The position numbers were made by a program, and so were the translations under genes. From Pseudonocardia sediminis (lineage in GTDB: Bacteria > Actinomycetota > Actinomycetes > Mycobacteriales > Pseudonocardiaceae): 64,000 bases of DNA. Each line of letters opens with the position of its first letter. Position 1 is the first letter of the stretch. Shown here in pieces: positions 53,677 through 62,688 of this stretch. A model generated the notes under the pieces. That model saw nothing but the letters and a program-made list of their open reading frames with translations, was not told the origin of the DNA and did not search any database. The stretch is from positions 4,772,001 through 4,836,000 of the forward strand of contig NZ_SHKL01000001.1 of NCBI RefSeq assembly GCF_004217185.1, read 5' to 3'.

Positions 53677-55212
53677 GTGGTCGAGTACCCCACGACCCAC
53701 GCGCGGGAACGGCCCGACCATCCCGCGGTGATCGACGTCCGGGACGGCTCCACGCTGACCTACGGCCGGCTCGAGGAGCGGTCCCGGGCGCTCGCACACG
53801 TGCTGTGGGGCTGGGGCCTGCGCCCGGGTGACCACGTCGCGCTGGCGGTGGCGAACCGGATCGAGTTCTACGAGTTCTGCTGGGCCGCGCACCGGATCGG
53901 GCTCTACTACACCGCGGTCAACACCCACCTCGCGCCCGACGAGGCGCGGTTCGTGGTGAACGACTGCGGGGCCCGCGCGCTGCTCGTCGACTCCTCGCTG
54001 CCGGAGCTGGCCGACGCGCTGGAGTCCGGTGTGGACCGTGTGACACACCGGATCGCGGTCGGTGGCCCGCGGCCCGGCCACGAGGACTACGAGGTGCTCG
54101 CGAGTGCCGGCACCGGCCCGCTCCCGCACGAGGGGGAGGGCGAGAAGATGCTCTACACCTCGGGAACCACCGGGACGCCGAAGGGCGTCGCCCGCCCGCT
54201 GACCGACGGCGAGCCCGGATCGGTGTTCCTGATCCGCCCGCTGATGCTCGGCATGGGCTTCGACCGGGACACGGTGCTGATGAACCCGGCGCCGCTCTAC
54301 CACTCCGCGCCGCTGGGCTACGGGTTCGGCGTGCACCGCCTCGGCGGCACCGTCCTGATCTCCGGACGGTTCGACGCCGAGCAGTGCCTGGAGTCGATGC
54401 AGCGCCACCGGGCCACGCACGGGCTGTTCGTCCCGACCCACTTCGTCCGGATGCTGCGCGTGCCGGACAAGGAGCGCTACGACCTGTCGTCGCTGGTCAC
54501 GGCCGCACACGGGGCCGCGCCGTGCCCGCCGTCGGTCAAGCGGGAGATGATCGACTGGTGGGGCCCGGTGATCGTCGAGTACTACGCGGGCACCGAGGGC
54601 GCGGGCATGACGCTGCTCGACTCGCAGCAGTGGCTCGACCACCCGGGCTCGGTCGGACGACCGGTCTCGGGTGCGGTGCACATCGTCGACGAGGCGAGCG
54701 GCGAGGAGCTCCCGACCGGGGAGACCGGCGCGGTCTACTTCTCCGGCGGCGTGGCGTTCCGCTACCACGGTGACGACGCCAAGACCGCCGGCGCCTACGG
54801 CCCGAACGGCTGGAGCACCCTCGGCGACATCGGGCGTCTCGACGGCGACGGCTACCTGTACCTGTCCGACCGCAAGTCCTTCACAGTGATCAGCGGCGGG
54901 GTGAACATCTACCCGCAGGAGGCCGAGAACGTCCTCATCGGACACCCGCTCGTCTCCGACGTGGCCGCGTTCGGGATCCCGGACGACGACCTCGGCGAAG
55001 TGCTGATCGCCGTCGTCGAACCGGTCGAGGGCGCGACGGTCGGGCCGGACTCGGGGGCGGAGATCCTCGCCTGGTGCACCGAACGCCTGAGCCGGCAGAA
55101 GTGCCCCCGCCGGATCGAGTTCCGCGACCGACTCCCCCGCGCCGACAACGGCAAGCTCTACAAACGCACCCTGCGCGACGAGTACACCGGTGCGCGGACA
55201 CCACCGCCCTGA
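53677..55212 (+). CDS. AMP-binding acyl-CoA synthetase
   Basis: 511-residue ligase with LYTSGTTGTPKGV, YYAGTEGAGMTLLDS (FadD-like), GDIGRLDGDGYLYLSDRKSFTVISGGVNIYPQE and C-terminal catalytic Lys in ADNGKLYKRTLR. Second acyl/CoA ligase of the module, ten bases after the SDR gene. Substrate may be a modified acyl or steroid side chain; not decided by sequence. Confidence 0.9.
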   Translation: MVEYPTTHARERPDHPAVIDVRDGSTLTYGRLEERSRALAHVLWGWGLRPGDHVALAVANRIEFYEFCWAAHRIGLYYTAVNTHLAPDEARFVVNDCGARALLVDSSLPELADALESGVDRVTHRIAVGGPRPGHEDYEVLASAGTGPLPHEGEGEKMLYTSGTTGTPKGVARPLTDGEPGSVFLIRPLMLGMGFDRDTVLMNPAPLYHSAPLGYGFGVHRLGGTVLISGRFDAEQCLESMQRHRATHGLFVPTHFVRMLRVPDKERYDLSSLVTAAHGAAPCPPSVKREMIDWWGPVIVEYYAGTEGAGMTLLDSQQWLDHPGSVGRPVSGAVHIVDEASGEELPTGETGAVYFSGGVAFRYHGDDAKTAGAYGPNGWSTLGDIGRLDGDGYLYLSDRKSFTVISGGVNIYPQEAENVLIGHPLVSDVAAFGIPDDDLGEVLIAVVEPVEGATVGPDSGAEILAWCTERLSRQKCPRRIEFRDRLPRADNGKLYKRTLRDEYTGARTPPP

Positions 55213-55236
55213 CGACGCTGTCCGCGCACGACCCCG

Positions 55237-56259
55237 CTAGCGACGGCCGACGCGGTCCCGGCCGCCGGTGAGAGCGCGCAGCCCGTCGGCCACCAGGAGC
55301 ATCTGGTCGGCACCCGCTCCGCAGCGGGCCGTGGCGTCGGTGGCGAGCACGCCGTCGGTCGCGTTGCGGGTGGCGCGGGCCCGGTCCGGCGAACGCGGAT
55401 CGGACGAGAAGTGCGTGACGGCGTCGGCGAGCCCGTCCAGGACCTCGGCGGCCCCGAGTTCGAGACGGCCGGTGCTCGCAGCGCGGCTCAACGCGGTGAC
55501 GTCGACGGCGAAGGTGACCAGCCGGGCGGCGAGCGCGTCCATCTCCTCGCGCCGCGCGGTCTCGCGGCGTCCCCGGACCGACCAGCGGCCGAGGTACCGC
55601 GCGGAGCCCCGGGTGGAGTCGAGCGTGGACAGCGCGTCGACGGCCGTGCGCTCCGCCTCGCCGTCGTGGTCGCGGCCGCCGTCCTCGGGTGCGCGCAGCG
55701 ACTCCGCACCGGCTCGCAGCGCGGCCGCGCACGCGTCGAGGACCCGGCCGATCGCGTCGGCGAGCAGCCGCGAGGGGCTGGGGGTGAACAGCACGAGGGT
55801 GAACACCAGCGCCACCGCCGCGCCGAGCAGTGCCGCCGACAGCCGTCCGACCGCCGTCGCCGGCTGGTGCATGACGATCACCAGCACGGCCCCGACGCCG
55901 CTCTGGATCAGCGGCAGCGCGTCGGTGTAGAGCAGCGACATCACCAGCATCGCGACACCGGCCGCGACCAGCACCTTCAGCGGGTCCGGCCAGTCGAGCA
56001 GCGCCACCAGCTCGCCGACCACGACGCCCACCGAGACGCCGAGCACGACGTGCAGCGCCCGTCCCGCCCGCGCCCCGACGCCACCGAGCAGCACCACGAT
56101 CGCCGCGATCGGGGCGAAGAACGTCTGCGGCTGGTGCAGCAGCGAGCTCGCCAGCAGCCAGGCGACCCCGGCCGCGAGCGCGGCCAGGAGCACCGCCGGC
56201 GCGTTGATCCGCCCCCGCGCGAGCGCGCCGTCCAGAGCCGTCGTGATCCTGCTTCCCAT
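55237..56259 (-). CDS. FUSC family membrane protein (aromatic acid exporter-like)
   Basis: 340 residues with about six N-terminal membrane segments (20-165) followed by a soluble charged C-terminal half. The PIAAIVVLLGGVGARAGRALHVVLGVSVGVVVGELV stretch fits FUSC/aromatic-acid-exporter half-proteins. ATG 56259. Function unproven. Confidence 0.8.
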   Translation of the reverse strand: MGSRITTALDGALARGRINAPAVLLAALAAGVAWLLASSLLHQPQTFFAPIAAIVVLLGGVGARAGRALHVVLGVSVGVVVGELVALLDWPDPLKVLVAAGVAMLVMSLLYTDALPLIQSGVGAVLVIVMHQPATAVGRLSAALLGAAVALVFTLVLFTPSPSRLLADAIGRVLDACAAALRAGAESLRAPEDGGRDHDGEAERTAVDALSTLDSTRGSARYLGRWSVRGRRETARREEMDALAARLVTFAVDVTALSRAASTGRLELGAAEVLDGLADAVTHFSSDPRSPDRARATRNATDGVLATDATARCGAGADQMLLVADGLRALTGGRDRVGRR

Positions 56260-56341
56260 GTGGATCTTCTACCCGGCCGGTGGCGCGCCGAACCGGCGCC
56301 CACCCCGTCGTGCGGTCGGAGCTGCGCGCCGGGACCGGGCG

Positions 56342-57034
56342 TCAGGCGCCCGCGACGCCGGAGGAGTACTCCGGGCGACGGGCCGGCGGCTCCCCCGGGT
56401 AGGCGTGCCCGCCGCCATAGGCGAGCACGGCCAGCGCGTCGAGGGCGGCGATCTGCGGATACGGCCGGTCGAGATCGTCGCGGAACGTCCAGCGGTGGTC
56501 GAGGTCCCGGAAGCCGACGGCCCGGTGCCGGGTCGTCGCGAGGTAGCGCGGGTTGTCCCGGACGAACCGCGCGAACGCGTTGCGCAGCTCGGTGTGCCGC
56601 GGCAGCTCGACGGTGACGAAGCGCGCCACGTCGGCGCCGATCTCGTGCACGTACTCACCGCACAGCTGCACCACGAACGGCACGATCCACGGCTCCCGGC
56701 AGGTCACCAGCTCGCGCAGCGCGCGCTGCCGCGTCCCGGCCCGGTCGCTGCGGGTCATCCACGCCGACAGCACGGCCTTGCGGCGCGGGTGCAGGCGCGC
56801 CGCGAACGGCGTCGACGGCCAGGGGAACGAGACCCGGTACGGGATCTGGACCAGTTCCCCGTCGACGTGCAGCTCGTGGTCGGCGACGCCGCCGTTGGTG
56901 TCCTGGACGAGCTGGGGCGAGACGAACCCCCAGGGCGCGAGGGCACCCATGGCGACGTGCGCGTCCCGGCGCACGACCTGCGGCACGGACCGCAGGAGCA
57001 GGCCGGCGAAGGCCGGCGTCACGAACTCGGGCAC
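56342..57034 (-). CDS. Hypothetical protein
   Basis: 230 residues, soluble, rich in Arg and aromatics (FRDLDHRWTFRDDLDRPYPQIAALDALAVLAYGGG). No family or active site recognised. ATG at 57034 with a divergent regulatory-looking gap to the methyltransferase gene. Confidence 0.6.
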   Translation of the reverse strand: MPEFVTPAFAGLLLRSVPQVVRRDAHVAMGALAPWGFVSPQLVQDTNGGVADHELHVDGELVQIPYRVSFPWPSTPFAARLHPRRKAVLSAWMTRSDRAGTRQRALRELVTCREPWIVPFVVQLCGEYVHEIGADVARFVTVELPRHTELRNAFARFVRDNPRYLATTRHRAVGFRDLDHRWTFRDDLDRPYPQIAALDALAVLAYGGGHAYPGEPPARRPEYSSGVAGA

Positions 57035-57059
57035 GACTCACGGTAGCCCGATCAGCGCA

Positions 57060-57071
57060 GTGATTCATCAC
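57060..57071. promoter_or_regulatory. Small palindrome in divergent intergenic region
   Basis: GTGATTCATCAC: 5-base arms around TC, between the hypothetical and methyltransferase genes; possible operator, weak. Confidence 0.3.
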
Positions 57072-57138
57072 CTACTGTCACTTCTCACCGGCCGTGACCA
57101 CTCGATCAGGGCAGAGTGACGGGGTCCAGACTGCTCGC

Positions 57139-57984
57139 ATGACCGATGCGATCGCCCCGTCCAACAGGGATCAACTGCGGAGCTGGGACGGTGACGGCGG
57201 CGCGTACTGGGCCGAGCACGCGACGCGCTACGACGAGGGCGTCGCCGCGTACCGGCCGCACTTCGTCGCCGCCACCGCCGTCCGGCCGGCCGACACGGTG
57301 CTCGACATCGGCTGCGGCGCCGGGCAGACCACCCGCGACGCGGCCCGCGCGGCGACCGGCGGGTCGGCGCTCGGGGTGGACCTGTCGTCGCGGATGCTCG
57401 ACGTCGCCCGCCGCCTCGCCGAGCAGGAGGGCGTGGCGAACGCGACGTTCCGCCAGGCCGACGCGCAGACGTACCCGTTCGCTCCGGACTCGTTCGACGT
57501 CGCGATCAGCCGGACCGGTGCGATGTTCTTCGGCGACCCCGCCGCCGCGTTCGCCAACATCGCCCGCGCGCTGCGCCCGGACGGACGACTGGTGCTGATG
57601 ACCTGGCAGCCGCTGGCGCAGCAGGAGTGGCTGCGCAGCTACTTCGCCGCCCTCTCGGCCGGGCGCGATCTCGCACCCCCGCCGTCCGGGGCACCCGGGC
57701 CGCTCGCGCTCGACGAGCCCGGGCACGTCCGGGACCTGCTCGGCAGGGCCGGGTTCGCCGACGTCGAGCTGACCGGGGTGCGCGAACCGATGTACGTCGG
57801 CCCGGACGCCGACGACGCGACGCGGTTCATCCTGGGCCAGTTCGGCGGGATGGTCGACGGCCTCGACGACGACGCCCGGGCCCGCGCCGTCGAGGCTCTG
57901 CACGCCGTCATGGCCGCGCACCTGACCGACCGCGGCGTGCTGTTCGACTCCGCGATCTGGCTGGTGCGGGCCCGGCGGGCCTGA
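57139..57984 (+). CDS. Class I SAM-dependent methyltransferase
   Basis: 281 residues. SAM-binding motif I VLDIGCGAGQTTRDAA, motif II around FDVAISRTGAMFF and motif III LRPDGRLVLMTW. ATG 57139 fits the family length; an upstream in-frame ATG (57094) is less likely. Substrate unknown. Confidence 0.87.
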   Translation: MTDAIAPSNRDQLRSWDGDGGAYWAEHATRYDEGVAAYRPHFVAATAVRPADTVLDIGCGAGQTTRDAARAATGGSALGVDLSSRMLDVARRLAEQEGVANATFRQADAQTYPFAPDSFDVAISRTGAMFFGDPAAAFANIARALRPDGRLVLMTWQPLAQQEWLRSYFAALSAGRDLAPPPSGAPGPLALDEPGHVRDLLGRAGFADVELTGVREPMYVGPDADDATRFILGQFGGMVDGLDDDARARAVEALHAVMAAHLTDRGVLFDSAIWLVRARRA

Positions 57985-58020
57985 CCGATGACTTTCCGAC
58001 CCGCCGGCGGTCAACACGGT

Positions 58021-58587
58021 GTGACGCCACGCCTCGTCTATCCCGTGATCGTGTCCCTCGACGGCTTCCACAGCGACCGCGACGGCAGCTTCGCCTGGGC
58101 CGAGCCCGACGAGGAGGTGCACTCATTCGTCAACGACCGGGAGAAGTCCGCGACGACCTACCTCTACGGGCGTCGCATGTACGAGATGATGACCGCCTGG
58201 GAGACCGACCCCCGGCTCACCGACACCCCCGGTCCGACGGCCGACTTCGCCGCGATCTGGCAGGCCGCCGACAAGATCGTCTACTCGACGACCCTGGACA
58301 CGGTGACCACCGCGCGGACCCGGCTGGAACGGCGGTTCGACCAGGACGCCGTGCGGGAGGTGGTCGCGTCCTCGGCCGGTGACGTCGGGATCGGCGGCCC
58401 GACCCTGGCCGCGCACGCCCTGCGGGCCGGACTGGTCGACGTGCTCGACGTCTACCTGTGCCCGGTCGTCGTCGGAGGCGGGAGTCCCTACCTGCCCGGC
58501 GACGTGCACCTGGACCTGCGGCTGCGCGAGGAGCGCCGCTTCGCCGGCGGCGTCGTGTTCTGCAGCTACGACGTCCGGCGCGGCTGA
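58021..58587 (+). CDS. Dihydrofolate reductase family protein (RibD C-terminal like)
   Basis: 188 residues beginning VTPRLVYPVIVSLDGFHSDRDGSF, the usual start of this family, with YLYGRRMYEMM and IGGPTLAAHALRAGLVDVLDVYLCPVVVGGGSPYLP. NADPH-linked reduction of an unknown substrate. Start GTG 58021 preferred over ATG 57988. Confidence 0.82.
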   Translation: MTPRLVYPVIVSLDGFHSDRDGSFAWAEPDEEVHSFVNDREKSATTYLYGRRMYEMMTAWETDPRLTDTPGPTADFAAIWQAADKIVYSTTLDTVTTARTRLERRFDQDAVREVVASSAGDVGIGGPTLAAHALRAGLVDVLDVYLCPVVVGGGSPYLPGDVHLDLRLREERRFAGGVVFCSYDVRRG

Positions 58588-58591
58588 GGGC

Positions 58592-59449
58592 TCAGGCCTT
58601 CCGGCCGACCCACGCGGTGCGGGTGCCCTGGACCGCGAGGTCGTCGCGGACCCACACCGAGTCCGGGCCGTCGTCGGCCACGAGCCGGTCGAGCAGCGCG
58701 ACGTCGTCGGGCCCCAGCCTCTCGGCCATCGCCCCGCGCAGACGGCTCAGGAACATGTGGGCGTAGCGCCGGACGTCGTCGGTCGGCGGGGCGACGTCGA
58801 TGGTGAAGACCCGCTGCGTGACCTCGAACCCGGCCCGCGTCAGCACCGGGCCGTAGTCGGAGTGGGCGTTCCAGCCGGCGTCGGCCATCGCGGCCAGGGC
58901 CCGGTCCTCGAGGGCGGTCCCGGCGTCGTCGGTGAGGAAGCGCGGCTGGTCGTCCATCTCGACCGCGACCAGGATCCCACCCGGCGCCGGAGCCGAGTAG
59001 GCGTCGCGCAGCGTCCGTTCCGGGTCGGCGAGGTGGTGCAGCGTCGAGGCCGTCCACAGGAGGTCGGGCGTCCCGGCGTCGGGCCATCGTGCGTCGACGT
59101 CGGCGGGCTCGGCGCGCACCCGCCCGTCGAGACCGCGCTCGCGGGCCTTCGCGCGCACCCGGCCGAGCATGGCCTCCGACGCGTCGAGGGCGAGGACCGA
59201 GGCGTCCGGGAAGCGGCGGGCCAGCGCGAACGTGCCGGTCCCCGTCCCGGCGCCGAGATCGACGATCGAGCGGACGGGGCCCGTCGGGAAGCCGGCGACC
59301 CACGCGGTGAGCTCGTCGAGGTAGTCGGAGACCACGTCGCCGTCGAGGTCGATCAGGTCCGCCAGCGCCGCGTCGGCGAAGGGGTCGTGGGAGTGGCCGT
59401 GCCCGTGGCCCTGCGCGTGTCCGTGTCCGTGGGTCTGGTTCGTCGTCAT
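58592..59449 (-). CDS. SAM-dependent methyltransferase with His-rich N-terminus
   Basis: 285 residues. The first ~25 residues contain HGHGHAQGHGHGHSHD, a likely metal-binding or disordered tail; then motif I IVDLGAGTGTGTFALA and the remaining Rossmann methyltransferase core, with TLHHLADPERTLRD. ATG 59449, divergent from the XRE-cupin regulator. Confidence 0.85.
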   Translation of the reverse strand: MTTNQTHGHGHAQGHGHGHSHDPFADAALADLIDLDGDVVSDYLDELTAWVAGFPTGPVRSIVDLGAGTGTGTFALARRFPDASVLALDASEAMLGRVRAKARERGLDGRVRAEPADVDARWPDAGTPDLLWTASTLHHLADPERTLRDAYSAPAPGGILVAVEMDDQPRFLTDDAGTALEDRALAAMADAGWNAHSDYGPVLTRAGFEVTQRVFTIDVAPPTDDVRRYAHMFLSRLRGAMAERLGPDDVALLDRLVADDGPDSVWVRDDLAVQGTRTAWVGRKA

Positions 59450-59469
59450 GCCACGAGCCTAGGACCCCA

Positions 59470-59505
59470 CCTGCGTGTTGCGCATACACTCTTGCCCATG
59501 ACGCA
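59470..59505 (+). promoter_or_regulatory. Leaderless promoter and inverted repeat before the XRE-cupin gene
   Basis: TACACT (59485-59490) lies seven bases before ATG 59498. TTGCG with CAT and the partner ATGACGCAA flank it as an imperfect inverted repeat (about 59478-59506), suited to autoregulation and to the divergent methyltransferase gene. Confidence 0.4.
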
Positions 59506-60073
59506 AGAAGTCGCCGTGGACGCGGTCGTCCGGCAGCGGATCCGTGGGCTGCGCCTGTCCCGGGGCTGGTCGCTGGACTCGCTGGCCGCGCGCTGTCACC
59601 TCAGCCCGTCCACGCTCAGCCGGATCGAGACCGGCCACCGCCGCATGGCCCTCGACCAGCTCGTCCCGATCGCCCGGGCCCTGGGCACCACCCTCGACGC
59701 ACTCGTCGAGCCGGCCGACGACGGCGACGTCGTGATCCGCCCCGAGCCCGCGCGCCAGCCGGGCATGACGGTGTGGATGCTCTCCCGCGACCGCGCGATG
59801 AACGGCGCGGTCGTGGCCAAGATGCGGATCACCCCGGAGCGACCGGTCGACCCGGACGACCTCCCGGTGCACCCGGGCCGGGAGTGGTTCACCGTGCTGT
59901 CCGGCGTCGCCCGCCTCTACCTGGGCGAACGCCGGCTGACCGTGCGCCCCGGCGAGGCCGCCGAGTTCTCGACGATGGTGCCGCACGCGATCACCGCCGA
60001 GGGCGGGCCGGTGGAGATCCTGACGATGTTCGACTCCGACGGCGAGCGCGCGCACCTGCACGACCACCCCTAG
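59498..60073 (+). CDS. XRE family transcriptional regulator with cupin domain
   Basis: 191 residues: N-terminal helix-turn-helix (IRGLRLSRGWSLDSLAARCHLSPSTLSRIETGHRRM) and C-terminal cupin (HPGREWFTVLSGVARLYLGERRLTVRPGEAAEFSTMVPHAI). Likely ligand-sensing repressor of itself or the divergent methyltransferase. Stop overlaps that of the convergent FAD monooxygenase gene. Confidence 0.9.
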   Translation: MTQEVAVDAVVRQRIRGLRLSRGWSLDSLAARCHLSPSTLSRIETGHRRMALDQLVPIARALGTTLDALVEPADDGDVVIRPEPARQPGMTVWMLSRDRAMNGAVVAKMRITPERPVDPDDLPVHPGREWFTVLSGVARLYLGERRLTVRPGEAAEFSTMVPHAITAEGGPVEILTMFDSDGERAHLHDHP

Positions 60074-61290
60074 GGACGGAGCGCGGCGGCCCCCGGAACC
60101 GGGTAGGTCGGCAGGTCGATCGCCTCGGCCGGCGGCGAGAACAGCCCGGACGACAGCGCGCCCAGACGCTCGGCGACCGGGCTCGCGGCGAACCGCAGCA
60201 CGGTGTTCATGACCGCGAGCCCGGCGCGGCTGCGCGGGTTGGCGATGCGCGGCGCACCCGGCGGGAGCTTCTGCGCCTTGTCGACGTAGGGACGCATGAC
60301 GCTCTCGTAGCGGGCGAACGCCGTGCGGTGGTCGGGGTTGGTCGCGAGCTCGCCGGCCAGGACGTAGGCGCCGGTCAGCGCCAGGCTCGTGCTCATCCCG
60401 CTGATTGGCGACGAGCAGTAGGCCGCGTCGCCGACCAGGCCCGTCCGTCCGTTGCTCCAGGCAGGCAGGCGGGTCTGGCCGACGGCGTCGAAGTAGAGCG
60501 GGGCGTCGCCGAGGGCGTCGAGCACGCGCGGGGCGACCCAGCCGACGTCGGCGAACGTGCGGCGCAGGATCGTGATCTGGTCGTCGCGGCCGAGCTCGTC
60601 GAGACCGCGGACGTCGGCGAGGAAGCCCAGCGAGGCCCGGATGGTGCCCCGGTTGTCCGGGCGCAGGGTGACGCTGCGGCCGCGGCCGGCGCTCTGCCAG
60701 CGCCAGAGATCGGTGTCCTCCGCGGTCCGGGGAATGGTCGTGTAGGCGACGTAGAAGCCGAGCTCGCGGACCGCGTCGACACCGGGCAGGGCGAGCGCCC
60801 GGGTCCGCGACCGCAGCCCCTCGGCCACGACGACCAGGTCGAACGTGCGCTCCGGGCCGTGGGCGAAGGCGACGGTGACGCCGTCGTCGCGCTCGTCCAG
60901 AGCGGTGATCTGGTCGCCGAAGACGTACTCGGTGTCGGGGCGGGTGCGGTCGACGATGATCCGCGACAGCTGCCCGCGCAGGATCTCCAGCTCCGCGGTC
61001 GCGCCGCCGGAGTCGGACTCCCCCGCCGGGAAGTACGCGACGCGCTTCCCGTCCCCGTCGACGAACTCGGTGCCGGTCTCACCGGTGGTCGCGGCCCGGA
61101 TGGCGTCCTCGATGCCCATCCGGCGGGCGACCTCGCGACCGGCGCCGCGGACGTCGATGTTCTGGCCCTCGTCGCGGAGCTCGTCGAAGCGTTCGACGAT
61201 CGTGGTCCTCCAGCCCTGGACGTTGAGCCAGTGGGCCAGGGCGGGGCCGGCGATGCTGGCTCCGGAGATCAGGATGGTGGGTGCGGACAC
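60070..61290 (-). CDS. FAD-dependent monooxygenase
   Basis: 406 residues of the aromatic-hydroxylase type: N-terminal ISGASIAGPALAHWL dinucleotide motif, then the GD motif GLVGDAAYCSSPISGMSTSLALTGAYVLAGEL for FAD. GTG 61290. Divergent from a MarR gene with a palindrome between them, so probably repressed by that MarR. Confidence 0.9.
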   Translation of the reverse strand: MSAPTILISGASIAGPALAHWLNVQGWRTTIVERFDELRDEGQNIDVRGAGREVARRMGIEDAIRAATTGETGTEFVDGDGKRVAYFPAGESDSGGATAELEILRGQLSRIIVDRTRPDTEYVFGDQITALDERDDGVTVAFAHGPERTFDLVVVAEGLRSRTRALALPGVDAVRELGFYVAYTTIPRTAEDTDLWRWQSAGRGRSVTLRPDNRGTIRASLGFLADVRGLDELGRDDQITILRRTFADVGWVAPRVLDALGDAPLYFDAVGQTRLPAWSNGRTGLVGDAAYCSSPISGMSTSLALTGAYVLAGELATNPDHRTAFARYESVMRPYVDKAQKLPPGAPRIANPRSRAGLAVMNTVLRFAASPVAERLGALSSGLFSPPAEAIDLPTYPVPGAAALRP

Positions 61291-61306
61291 TCTCGCCACT
61301 CTAACT

Positions 61307-61321
61307 GCTAGTTTCTCTAGC
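61307..61321. promoter_or_regulatory. Perfect palindrome, probable MarR operator
   Basis: GCTAGTTTCTCTAGC: 5-base arms GCTAG/CTAGC around TTTCT in the AT-richer gap between the divergent FAD monooxygenase and MarR genes. Confidence 0.55.
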
Positions 61322-61351
61322 GACCAGTCGGAACGAGACGAGGTGGTGCAC

Positions 61352-61795
61352 ATGACCGACGAGGTGCCCGATCTCGACGGGACCACACTGCGCATCCGGG
61401 CGCTGATGAACGCCGCCCGCGAGCTCACCGCGCGCCTGTCGCGCGAGGCCGGGATGAACGCCACCGACATGACCGCCCTGGACCTGCTCGACATCCACGG
61501 TCCGATGGGCGCCGCCGAGCTCGCGCGCCGGCTCGGCATCCGGTCGGCCTCGGCGACGGTGCTCGTCGACCGTCTCGAGGCCGCCGGGCACGTCGAGCGC
61601 GTCCGCAGCGACACCGACCGCCGTCGCGTCACGATCGCCACCCGCCCCTCGGCCCGCGAGGCCAACCTGGCCCTGTGGCTGCCCTCGATCCTGGCCATCG
61701 ACGAGGTCGGGCGCTCACTCCCCGAGGACGAACGACGCGTCGTCGCCGGGTTCCTGGAACGGGTGACCGCGGCGATCGACGCCCCGCCGGCCTGA
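61352..61795 (+). CDS. MarR family transcriptional regulator
   Basis: 147 residues with winged helix GPMGAAELARRLGIRSASATVLVDRLEAAGHVERVRSDTDRRRVTI and complete dimerisation helices. ATG 61352. Likely controls the divergent monooxygenase via the palindrome at 61307-61321. Confidence 0.9.
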   Translation: MTDEVPDLDGTTLRIRALMNAARELTARLSREAGMNATDMTALDLLDIHGPMGAAELARRLGIRSASATVLVDRLEAAGHVERVRSDTDRRRVTIATRPSAREANLALWLPSILAIDEVGRSLPEDERRVVAGFLERVTAAIDAPPA

Positions 61796-61845
61796 CCCCG
61801 ACCTCGCCGGCCGAACGGGCCCGGCGACGGCCACGCGGCTCGACC

Positions 61846-61909
61846 ATGGTCAACGGGACGTCAGTGCTGTTCGATCATGCTCTGACGACCGTGGTGTCCC
61901 GTTGATCAT
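61846..61909. repeat. Bulged hairpin after MarR gene
   Basis: Arms 61846-61864 (starts ATGGTCAACGGGAC, ends GTCAG) and 61882-61909 pair except for one mismatch and a nine-base bulge. Possible terminator or degenerate mobile repeat. Confidence 0.45.
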
Positions 61910-61981
61910 CCGGGCCGCCCGTCATGTGGCGTGGCTTCCGGCTCGATGCACCCCACCTCACGAGTGGGGCATGATGAGCCG

Positions 61982-62287
61982 ATGGATCTGCGGCCCGGAC
62001 TGCACCTCGACGACGAGGCGCTCGCGGAGTTCGCCGTTCGCAACGGAATCCGGCGGCTGTCGCTGTTCGGCTCCGCCCTCCGCGACGACTTCGGCCCGGA
62101 CAGCGACGTCGACCTACTGGTCGAGTTCGAACCCGACCGCATTCCCGGGCTTCTCCAGATCGCCGCGATGGAGCTGGAGCTCGAGCACCTCGTCGGGCGT
62201 CAGGTCGAGCTGAGGACCTACGACGATCTCAGCCGGCAGTTCCGCGACGACGTCGTTCGCAGTGCGCGGCCGCTTCATGCTGCCTGA
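61982..62287 (+). CDS. mntA: MntA-type nucleotidyltransferase antitoxin
   Basis: 101 residues. GS then D-x-D motif (G30-S31, D42/D44 in GSALRDDFGPDSDVDLLVEF pattern) of minimal nucleotidyltransferases. In characterised systems MntA adds AMP to the HepT toxin to neutralise it. 11-base overlap with hepT. Confidence 0.9.
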   Translation: MDLRPGLHLDDEALAEFAVRNGIRRLSLFGSALRDDFGPDSDVDLLVEFEPDRIPGLLQIAAMELELEHLVGRQVELRTYDDLSRQFRDDVVRSARPLHAA

Positions 62288-62624
62288 GGATCGGGTCCGC
62301 CTGCACCACCTTCGTGAAGCGGCGGAGAAGGCCGTGGGCTACAGCAGAGACCGGACTCGCATCGATCTCGATCGAGACGAGCTGCTGAGACTCGCCTTGA
62401 CGAAACTGGTCGAGATCGTGGGCGAGGCAGCGAAGCACGTCAGCCCGGAATGGAGGGATGCGCATCCTGACGTTCCCTGGTCAGCGGCTGCGCGGATGCG
62501 CGATCGGCTCGTCCACCACTATTTCGACATCGACCGGGACGTACTGTGGGCGACCGTCACCGTCGATCTCCCTGGACTGCTCGATCTACTGCCTCGATCG
62601 GGAGAGAACACCGAAGCCGAATAG
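62277..62624 (+). CDS. hepT: HepT-type HEPN RNase toxin
   Basis: 115 residues, helical, with the R-x4-H-x-Y active motif (R75, H80, Y82 in RDRLVHHY). Paired with mntA. ATG 62277 within the end of mntA. Confidence 0.9.
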   Translation: MLPEDRVRLHHLREAAEKAVGYSRDRTRIDLDRDELLRLALTKLVEIVGEAAKHVSPEWRDAHPDVPWSAAARMRDRLVHHYFDIDRDVLWATVTVDLPGLLDLLPRSGENTEAE

Positions 62625-62688
62625 TGCCGCACCGGCTGCGTTCGGACCGAACTCCGGCGACGGCGTGACCGGAGGAGTCGATGCTCGG

